Below, one piece after another: positions 32,744 to 44,700 of a stretch of DNA of 64,000 bases. The DNA is from Chrysoperla carnea (Eukaryota > Arthropoda > Insecta > Neuroptera > Chrysopidae). The notes under the pieces are model-generated. The model worked only from the letters and a program-made list of their open reading frames with translations. It was not told the origin of the DNA and did not search any database. Within the stretch, counting starts at the first letter, position 1, and each line of letters opens with the position of its first letter. The position numbers and the translations under genes were made by a program. The stretch spans positions 11,974,001-12,038,000 of the forward strand of contig NC_058339.1 in the NCBI RefSeq assembly GCF_905475395.1, written 5' to 3'.

Positions 32744-35700
32744 TTATAACGTAGCATCATGGTTATCATTAATATTACATTCTTTGATTGGATTCATTAA
32801 TGGTATATTGACAGTAATATGATTTGTAACGGATTCATTTGTCATGTGACATGTACATAAATGTGCTGTTGTCTCATGTTGCATTGATTTAACTTTTGTA
32901 AAATCACCGCAACTAATATCAGATTTACGACGTAACGATTGTAATTGTAAACAATGTTTTTTAATACGTTCATTTTGGAAATACAAGCGTAAATAATAGC
33001 ATGGAAATACAACACATTTACCATCGGGTTCTTCAGCATCAATATATACACCACGCACTAATACTGAATTGGAACATTTTAATAATATCAATAATATTAG
33101 GAATATTGTATGTGTGGACCAACAGCTTAATTCTGGATCATCTGAAACAAAATATACGGTTTGTGTTAGAAAGTAGAATCAATGTTTAAGAGCATTCATT
33201 ATAATTTATATATAAATGAACCCCTATTTCTTCTGGTCATCGAATCACGCGTGAACGGATGGAACAATTTCGCTAATCCTTTTTTTGTTGTGCTAAATAT
33301 TTATCAAAAAAAGTTAAGAAAGTTAAGAAAGTTGAACGGAACTTAAGAAACTTTAAGAAAAAATATTAAATGCAATAAATGTTGAAAACGCAGATAAATG
33401 ATGCATTATATAAATTATATTATGTGCTTATGTATTTATTTGCGCTCCCACCATATTTATCTAGAATTGTGAACAGGTATTTAAATATTATTGAGGTATT
33501 ATTTAGTATTGTGGTATGTTTAGGGGGCGAGTTAAGCAGGTGGCTGGTTTGCGGCTGTGCATGCGGGCACATGAGAATGTGCATGCGAGTTACCGTTCCC
33601 AATTCTAATTCTAGATACATCAGGTTCATAGGATGGAAAATTTAAAGTCAAATGACCTAACAAACATTAAATCCCAAAATAAAAACATTCAAATAAGATC
33701 AATTTTTGTAATTTTTAAATAAAATTGGAAAAACAAATACACTCATTTTTGTTAAGGAAAGCTCTTATTTAACCAATTAATTGATTATTTGAGTATTTGA
33801 ACGATATATTTATCTGCAGAAATTCAATAAAAGCTTCTAGGATTCTAAAGCATCTAAATAAAAGACAAGAAGCTACTAAACAAACAAAATGATAAGATAT
33901 TGTATGACATAACAGAGGCCGACCGACCGTCCACTTAAATTAAAATTTCCGTATTCAAGAAGCAAAAAAAATTGGAAAAATTTAGGTACTTGAAAAATAA
34001 TATTTCCCAATGATTATTGTATAAAATAATACTGATAAAAATTAATGATTTAAGTAAAGTACTCTGGCCATTTTTATTTTAAAAAAATGACTAAACAACT
34101 AGAGAAAAACAGGAAAGAAAAAATGCCTATTCAACATAGAAGAATATATATATAACTCGTTTTTGTTTATGGGCCCCCAATGGCAATGGCCACCGGAACC
34201 ACTCTACGAAATTCCGCAAGGGTTTGGCTGGCAGTTTCATAAAACTCATGCAATTAATGGACACACATAGGTGAAAGTCCAAATGTGTACAAACTTAAAA
34301 ACCGAATGACAAAATAATAGAAGGTCAAATATTCTGGAGATTTTCGAGTACCTAATCTAAATAGTTTGTTTTGGTGACAGCACGTTACATTACTTACATT
34401 ACCACATGTTTTGATTAGAACCAATAGTATTATATCATTGTTTCAAGTCATTGATTACTACAATCAATTACATAGGTCAATCAGTATGATTGATACATGT
34501 GATAGATAAATTGATTTGCATCAAGTTGCTAATTACAGTGATTATTATTGAATTGAAATAAAAATAGGAAACAATAATTCCTTTTTTAATTCTGATTATA
34601 CTTGAAACTGAAATCAAATATGTTGTTACTTAAACAGGTACTATTTTTTTAACTATGAAAAATGTCACGTTTAAAAAAGTTATTTATCTACGCCCGTTTT
34701 GCGCACTCAAATCTCTCTCAGTCTATTTTTAAAACTTGCATGAAAACAAAATGAATGTACTTATTTGCCTGATTACTGATATTTGAAAATGATAAATTTT
34801 TGTAATGAATAGCCTAATTTTACCGACAAACCATGTGATTTAGATATAAACAAATCGAATTCAATAGAATAAAATACTTTTAATATGCTTAACAAAGGAT
34901 TATTAGTTTTAATTCCATTAATCCTATGAGAAGTTAAGCAATATATATCAGTATCTGGTTTTAACTTTAAATATAAATAATAAAAAAGGATTTAGTTGTC
35001 TTTACTTATAAAATTTACAAATTTTGAGATAAAAAATAATTATTTTTTTACCGAAAAATTTGTAATTTATTATAATACTGATTTTTGTCAAGTAAGATTG
35101 TGGGTTTAATATTTAAAAAGTTTAGATCTTTATAAAATTTTGCGCACATACGTTTTGAACAAAAAATGCCGAAATTAAATACTCAAAAAAACAATATAGT
35201 TTGCCTGTAGCTTTTTTCAAAAAATACTATATCACGCAGGTGGAAAAAAGTGAGATTAAGAACTTCAAAAATGAAAACGAATTTTTTCAATATGCTAACT
35301 AGTGGTTCACTATCGAATATCCTTCATTTTCGGTGAACATTTCAACACTGAAACATTTTTTAGCCTACTCTAAGAAAGCAGCGAGAAAATGACAAGCCTA
35401 ATGTCCTACTACCTCAGTCTTGGCCGACTTGCAACATTTTCTAACACATTTTTTTAACGTGATATGTACCTATCTATGTAACGGAATCTTTGAGCGCGAT
35501 TTACACCCACTTCAGAACGTCAGAATGAATTGAAACAACTTATCAAGGACCGTTTATTATCAAGGTCGTTCAATTATTCTGATCAGTATCCTCGGAATTA
35601 ACGATTCACTAAAAAATCTTTGATGGTGGAAGCGCAAATAACATGATATTCATTGATATTAATAAATAATAGTTTAAGAAAGTTTTAAAAAAGCGCTTTT

Positions 35701-38700
35701 GTAACTAACTGAACTACAAACTAGACAATAATTTCTATAAGTTCAAAAAAAAGCAAAGACAAACAATTGACTGAGTTGTTGAAATACCCTGCAAAGAAGT
35801 GTTGAATATCAGTGCTTGTATTATTTTTAATAAATTAGAAGGGTTTAAAACAGTTATGGTGGTCTTTCAGCCGCCATTTATTTGGTATTCGCAAATTTCG
35901 AAAACTATTCTCTATATATTTTTTTTTTTTTTCGAGAATGTTTCACAAGACCATTAGTTGAAGTAAATTTTCAACTCCATACCTTGCGACATCACGGATA
36001 AACGGTGATGATTGTACTTCCCCAAACTTTGTACTTCCCCTTTTTCGTTATTAATTAAATCAATTCAAAATTAGTAAAAAAATAAAATAAATATTTGCGA
36101 TTTCTAAGCAAATGATAAACAATTTTATCAAATTTCTGTAACTTTTCATAATCTAAATACTCAATGGCGCCAAAAATATAAAGTAAAAAAAAATATAAGA
36201 ATTTTTCCATGTCATACCTGGTAAATAATACAGATTCAAAACGTTCCATATACCACGCCATACATTTACAGTCCCAATAAAAGCAAACAAAAAATAAATG
36301 TCTGCTATGCATAGTCTTAGTAAACCAGTTGTTTTCTCGCAAACCCATTTCATTAAAGGTTGAATTAAAAATGCTGATATGGTAACGATATAACCCAATA
36401 TCTAAAAAGAAAAAAAAGATCTATAAATTAAAAAAGCTCGTTTATAGTAAAACTACAATTTTATTCATTTTTAAAAAGCTCCTTAAGGGTCTCAAATGAT
36501 CTGTTTAAAAGTTTGCGTAATTTGTGACTATTTTGTGAATTAAAAAACTATTTGTGAATTAATAAAAGTCAGAAGTATGATCTCTTTAACCTGTCAGCAC
36601 TCGCACTATGAGCATTTTGCTCACCCTCGATTAAAAACATAAATAACATTTATTTTTCAAATGATATATGTGGTTTTCTTTCTTCATATAATTTTCAACT
36701 AATCTACAGTTTATAAAAAAAAGTTTTTTTTTCAAGTCCTTCAGAAATTGTGAGAATTTCTTTCACCACGAGAGTAAAAGTGTAAGTAAAAAAAATATTA
36801 ACAGAAATTTTCGGGCCTGCTCATGTACTTTCGGTAGTTTAATGTAAGTCGTACCCAGTAAAATAAAAAAGAGCTGTGTAGAAATATGATGAAATTTATC
36901 AAATTGAATTTAATTATTTAGATTATTTCTCTGCTCTAATATTTTTTACTGTCGCATGTGCAGAACACGTGAGAAAATCACTCATCACATCAGTATTCGA
37001 TTATAGAATTCATATTTTCTTGGACGCTCTCACTTAGCTAGAATTCTTTATGTCAAATGCGGCTTACAGAAAGTTGAGTATAAAGGCCAGATATATACAT
37101 CATTTGAAAAGATATTTCTTCTAAATTCATTATCAAGGCATAATTATGAGTTTTTAAGGAGCCTTTATTTTTCATTATTAGTACGTAGGTATACTAAATA
37201 GGTTCACGGTTTATTCGGAAATAATTTTGCCTCCGATATCTTAAGAAATCAAAGCAATTTCAACTTGCAAAATATACATGACTCAACTAAAAGTGAACTG
37301 TATGTTAGAGTTACACTGAGCAAAATATCCATCATCATTTCCGTTTACTGAGGATACAGTATATAGGCATATGCAGTTTTTGATTAAGAATGATATTTCC
37401 TTGAAGTTTTCTTCAAAGATTAAAGAAAAGACGGCTCATTCAATTGAATTCAAAAAGGAAGTTTTTTTCTTGATATAAATTAATGACTTTAATTAGCTTG
37501 AGTCAATATTATTTTTTTTTAAATATGCTTACACATTAATACATTTATTTAATATTCTGTGAATGCTATTATATAATTAACTTATTAATCATTTCATAGT
37601 TTAAAAAAATGATATAATACAATTAAGTTATTATCAAAGAAGGTTACTTTAATAACATATTTTAAGAAAAGTTAATCAATTATAAGATTAAGTAAAGATG
37701 GCACTAACTATTTAATAGATGAATCTATTAAATAGTACGTAAATATATTCGTACCTTCAAGAGACGAATGATCTAACTAGCAAGTCTAAGTCTCAATCTA
37801 AGAAGCTTTTATTCATTTAGTCTAAACTAAGATAATAAACAAAATTGGTATTTCCCCTAATCGCCTTAAATCTCATACGATGCAACACGGAAGCCAAGAT
37901 TGTCTCACATAAAATAAAGAAAATGAAACACAAAAGTAATTTTAGGCATTTATTAAATCAAAAAATCTATTTCGTGGGTCTCATTCCAGAATAATAAGGT
38001 TTAATATATTTTTTATTGTTTTAGGAGATTGCTATTAAGATTACACCCAATTTTTACCAGCAAGATAGCTATAAATTCATATTTATGTAATTGAATTTGT
38101 GAAATTTAAGTAAGACCTTGGCTATGTGTATGAATTAAAAAGTAATAAAATAAAAATTATTGTTTAAGACTACTCTATACATTTTGAATGTGCGTGAAAT
38201 CATTCTTTTATTTGCGTGAAACTTTATTTTTTTAGTTTAAGTTTAAGTCAGTCAAAGAATGATTTCACGCCAATTAAAAATATATATAGAACAGTCTTAA
38301 ATAAAAACTATAAAAAGTTTTTAATTTTCCAAATTTAAAAAGTATCTTTAAATGTATCTAAATTTTTAGTATCCAAGAACAGTGGTATCTACATACATTT
38401 AAAAAAATGTATCTGTATCTATATCTAGACATATTTTACTGTAAGTATCTGTATATCTATATCTGGATACATTTCAAAAGTACATCTCTGGCGATATCAC
38501 ACTAGCATATCACCAACCAAACCATTCGCCTCAAGCGTATAAACGTTCGATTGTTCTCTAATTTGTGCTTCTGACCTTTACTTCAACGCGTCTTTAATGA
38601 CGGACTCGAATCAATATTATCCTAATAGTGACGCAATTTTAAGCTTTTCATAAATCAATTTGAAAAACCAATAAAAATTAACGATCTTGACATTATGGCA

Positions 38701-41700
38701 TAAGATAGCCAACACGACCCTAATTTTTTTTATACAATTTCCATAAATAAATATTAAAAAATATGATTAAAGTTAAAAATTAGGCCGTCAGACTTCACAC
38801 AGTTATGCTACAAATATTATGCTGATCAATCAAAATCTTTTATAAGACATGTTTGTTATTGTCGATTTTTCATATGATTTCTCAATTTAAAATTGTAGTA
38901 CACGTTTTTAATGAATGGTCATTATATATATCATTAGTCATAATCATATGACCATTAAAAATTGACTTTTGAAATTCAATGATAAAAAAACATTGATGCG
39001 CATTTGAGGTATTTAAGTAGAGACGATTTTATTGTTATTGATAATTTTTGAAAAAAGCCCCAAATGGATGTCTTTGTATTATTATCCAACTTATTAAATA
39101 TTTTTGCATAATTTTAAATTTAATATAACAAAAAAAAATTAATAATCTTATAACTAATTAATTTTTTATTAGATAATATAACAAGCATATTAATAGATAC
39201 TTTAATAATAATAATATATTTTATCATTAAATTTATTAATTTATAAGCAGGAAAATGATTTATTTCAATTGGTTTAAAACAATATAATCAATATTCTTTT
39301 GTTATCAAAATTCTATGTAATTCGTCTTTATCAAAAGTTCAAAATGCTTTAAGTATTAAAACATTACATCGTTCAGTGTGTTGTTTTTTGACGTTTATAG
39401 ATTAAATATAGGTATTATTTACTATTTATAGATCTTATTAATCATCTGACTCCGATATATCCAAGTATAAATGTTTAGATTTATAGTATTGATTTGCTAT
39501 TATTACAACAACAACAAATATTTTTAGGTAATATTTCTAGATGTATATATAATATCTTGTTTTTCCAATTTTTTCCAAGAAATAATTGAAATTTAAAAAA
39601 ATTTGTTTACAAAATTTAAAAATCATTTATTTAGTAAATGTTTATACAGTCAAAATTATACCAAAGTAGCCAGATTAGACAGAATAATAAAAATTTTAAA
39701 TCCGTTTATCTCAAAACAACATTGTTCAACCTAACATAGGTTTTTTTCCCCCAAGTATTAATTAATACGGTTTTTAATGACTTCTATGTAAAAACGAATA
39801 AATGGGGAAAACCTCATCACAATTCTAGATAAATATGGTGGGAGCGCAAATAAATACATAAGTACATAATATAATATATATATAATGCATTATTTATATG
39901 CGTTCCCACCATTTATTGCATTCAATATTTTTTCATAAATTTTCTAATGTTTCACTCAATTCTCTTAATTCTTTCTTTGATACAAACCTTCTTCTGGTAA
40001 TAATGAACACAACAAAAAAAAGAATAAGCGAAACTGTCCCATCCGTTCAGGCATGATACGATAACCAGAAAGAATATGGGTTCATTTGTATATATTGTTA
40101 CGGAACTGCCTTGTGTAGGGGTCCAGGGGAAGATGCTGCCACCACCTGATTGTTTATTGTGAAGGATTAATCAGGAAAATCCTTGTAGGATGAAAACGAT
40201 TTTTTTTTATGTTTGATAATATCACTTTATTGTTTGACTTGATGTTGAAGTTAATAGTTTTTAAAACTTAGTTTGTAATAATCACAGTATAATCAAGTTG
40301 ACGTTCAAGTTGTAATAGTCACTGTATGAATTTTGATTATTTTAGTTTGCCTTTAAATATAAAACAATTAGGTCAAAAATGACGTAAAAATTGAATATTG
40401 GATATTGCTTTTTGCTGACAAGTACCTAAATATAATCAAAACCAAGCCATTGTATTACACCTTCAAATACTATGATTGTTAATTTAATAATATAAATTTG
40501 CTGACTAGATTAATGAATAAATATTTTAAATTAGGTTATTTAAAATATTATTACTTAATAATAATATGAATGATTTAGTGTGCTAGAACCACGTTTTTAA
40601 GGATAACGCTGCCCAGGGCCTAACAATATATAGATTACTATTTTTATCATTAGCGAACTTGCCATAAAGCAAGAGTTACCAATGCTTCAGGTCCAACGCA
40701 ATTCAGGGTCCCGCGAACGCAACGTAAAAAAAGTTTTTGATGAGGATTCTAATTAGAGAGACAAGCGGTGGATTAACGAGAGTTAAAGAATTGTGGTCGA
40801 ATTCTTACTGGCGAAAAAACAAAACGTGAACGATGTAGAAGTTTTTTTTTATTATTGATATATTTTTATTACGTGCTCTATGGAATATAATTGCAACACT
40901 GATTTTCATTAACTTTTAAAGGCGAAAAAGTGGGAAAAACTGTCTTAAGAATAACGAAAATATTTCCAATACATCGCCAGATAAGAGTTAGGTAAGAGAC
41001 TCTTACGTTTTTATAAATAATGATATAAATTAAGGACAAAGAAATATTAATAGATATTATATTACATAAATCTGTGCTCCAGCATTCAAATGATGGCTAC
41101 TATTCTATTCTAGAAATATTCTAGAAATATCTAATTTGAATACCAATACAAATAAATGTGTTAATATTCAGATTACAACATAAAATTTAACAAATTAAAG
41201 TTCAGTGATCAGTGATAACAATAAAAAGTAATAATCTCAATTCATATTATAAGTAGGGTAAGATGTAGAACCTAGAATAAAGTGTACCTTTTGTTATTTA
41301 CTGGAGAGCTACAGATTATTTTATAAAAATGCTGGTAGGATAAAGAATGATTGGCTGGTAGGATAAAGAGTGATTTTGTTTTCGAATTTTGGAGTGATCT
41401 TAAAAAATTTGTTGTAAAATAATTTTTAAAATTTGTATACCTTTCTAAGCTTTATATAAAATTTTGTGATAGTATTTCTCACTCTTTCCATCTTCTGTGC
41501 AAAGCGGAACGGGATGATAAAAATTATTGAGTAATAGATTCCAAAACTAGAAAATATAAGTTTTCAAACGAGCTATAGTTGTTCCAAATTCGATGATTTT
41601 CGCAGAGATACAGTTGTTTGAAATTTTGGTAAAATTTTGTGTAAACAAATTTGCTTTTATAAAAATATACTGTACTTTGGTTCAATATATTTTAATGCAG

Positions 41701-44700
41701 GGTTCGAGTCCTGGTTCGAGTGTATTTTTTTCAATTCTCTTTAATGAAGATTACTAGACAAGATATTTGTCAATATTTAGTTTACGAATGTGCAACATAT
41801 TATATATCAAAATTAGTCGAATAGACCATGATGTAAATATCGTGTGCATGATTAAATGTAAACAACAACAATAAGTAATTTAATGCAGGGCTTTAAAAAA
41901 GCACATAAATATAAGTTTAGTTTCAGGTGCAACACATTCCCTTACTAATACATTATTTTTATAGCATATACTATAAAACTATTAAATATAAGTATAACAC
42001 TATATAATATAGTCTATATCTAATATACTTAACTTATAAATGACGTTTGCTTTGCTACACCGGAAATCTTAGTTGATTTATGCAATTATATGATGAACTT
42101 TACGTGTTATACATTACAAATATTATTTATACTACATTTGTTAAGATAGTACAAATACTAAATAAACTATTACTTATAATATATATATATAGGATGTTTA
42201 CTTGAACTATATATTAATTATTTATTACTAGATTGGCCTAATTTATGTTAGATCATCATCTTATACATTACTCAACATTCATTTTATGTTTAGGTGAGTT
42301 ATGTTAATTTAAAACATGTGAAAACAAACAATTGACTGAGTTAATTGTTGAAATACCATGCATAGTCAGTGTTGATTTCTTTATCACATTACACATACAA
42401 ACATGTGACACATACATAAGTGATAATCAAGTATAGTACATATTATAAAATTTGCGCCTACTTGGCGCCCTCACGTGTAAATAGTGATGTTTACGAAAAA
42501 ATGTTTCAAACAAAAGTTGTTTAATTTTTGATGAGGAACATTTTTTATATTTAAACTTTTGTTCTATCTCTAACGGTTTACAAGATGGGTCCTACGGACC
42601 CAAGACCCAATTGACCTATGATGCTCATTTACGAACTTGACCTCACTTTTTACATCCTGAGTACGCTGTAAAAATTTCAGCTCGATATCTTTTTTCGTTT
42701 TTGAGTTATCGTGTCCACAGACGGACGAACGGACGGACAGCCGGAAATGGACTAATTAGGTGATTTTTCGAACACCTATGACAAAATTTTTTTCCTAGCA
42801 TCATTATTTTTAAGCGTTACAAACTTGGGACAAAACTTAATATACTATGTATATTTCATATATACATGGTATAATAATGCAGCATAGTAAAGATTTATCT
42901 AAGATCTGTTATTCTAAAGTATAGTTCATGGAAAATAAGAAAAATCAATCAAAAAAACCTTCCCTTTTTTAAGTCTTAAGGTGATTGTAAACCTACAGTA
43001 TTGTAAACAAGTGTTAGTTAATTGCACGGTAATGAGTTATTAAATTAGCTTTACAATACCGCGCAACTACAAAAATATATAATATATTGTGTGTAAGTGA
43101 TACTTATACATTCTATAATATAGATATCGCTCTTCAATCATCAATACTCTTACTATAATCGTCTCTGTTCATCAAATTATGGATCTTCTATGAACTCATA
43201 ATTGAATGATAATTTTGTTGTTATATCATCGACCACCTTATATTTTTATGATATTATTATAAACTACAAGATTGTCTAAATATTTAATTAAGATAGTTTT
43301 TGATCACAATCTCTAGATTTTTTGATATAGAAATATCCAATTGAAAAGGATAACCTATATGTAATACATTATAAGTCATATTCATATAAGTCATTTTAAT
43401 CATACTGTATATTATAAAAGGTCGGTAATTTGTAAAAAAATTAGTTTTCCTTAGTAAATACGTAACCTACGAATTTCCTTATAGCAAGGTCATCGTATAT
43501 ACTAAAATAATGTTAAGTAACGTTCATGTATTACGTATGTAATGTAGGCGTTATAAAAAGAATTATAATTGTATTATTCAAGGAATTTCATAATATAATC
43601 AATTATCAGATTTTTGAAGAAACACCGCAATATGGATAAAAGTTTTATGAGCAAATCTCAAGATTATTATCTGGAATAAGTGGTGTTAAATTAATCTCTT
43701 AAAAGATACATCTTAAAAATGTTTCAAAAAATCGAAAAATTTTTGTTACCTCCAATTTCGATAAAACTCAGTATATAAGGTAATTTTGACCCAAAAAGTA
43801 CAAAAATCAGGTGCATTTCTTGACGGGTCGAATAGTTTTTGAGATACGGACTAAAATCGATCCAAATATTACGATATCTCAGAAACTCTGCATCCAATCA
43901 TTAAATAAACCTGATTTTTATACTTTTTGGACCAAAATTACCCCATCCACCGAGTTTCATCAAATTCCAAAACAAAATTTTTTTTTCCGTTTTTCTCGAT
44001 TTTTTCAAAGGAGTAAAAAAATTGCAAAAAATCGAATCTTTAGCTTCGATTTCGATAAAACTCAGTAAATAAGGTAATTTTGACCCAAAAAGTACAAAAA
44101 TCAGGTGCATTTCTTGACTGATCGAATAGTTTTTTAGATAAAGACTAAAATCGAATTTTATTACTGGGCCTATTTTACAAGATCTAGAATATTCATTCTT
44201 AAATTATTATTAATTCAAAATCGTATTTGATTGTTTGTACTTAGCTATCTTAAACAAACGGTAAATACTGCCCTCAATATTTCATTAAACTTTTGTTTAA
44301 TTGGGAAAATTCCATAACAATACTAAAACATTCATAATTACTACATAATTCTTTTGTTATTATATCAATAACTAATAATTTCTAAACAAATATTATTAGA
44401 GACAAAATAAAAGATTCATTTTATTTATCAATAATCAAATATTAATAATTTGATTTGATTCAATTAATAATAAAAATTAACTTGTAATTGATCACACGGT
44501 TTTGTTTTTAATTCATTTATTACAAAATTAATTTTTTTGTTTATAAATTTTCTCGGGTGTTTGCAAATAGATCACGCGATTATTAATTTTTAGAAATAAC
44601 ACATCTTTTTTTATTTAAAAAAAAACGGAAATAAGTTATGTATAAAATTTACAAAACCCAATTGACCTGTGTTGCTCATTTACGAACTTGATCTCACTTT

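Noticed and set aside
43811-44110. Overlapping frames on both strands
   Set aside because: Both are readings of repeat family B, which also occurs inverted at 50.3-50.6 kb.
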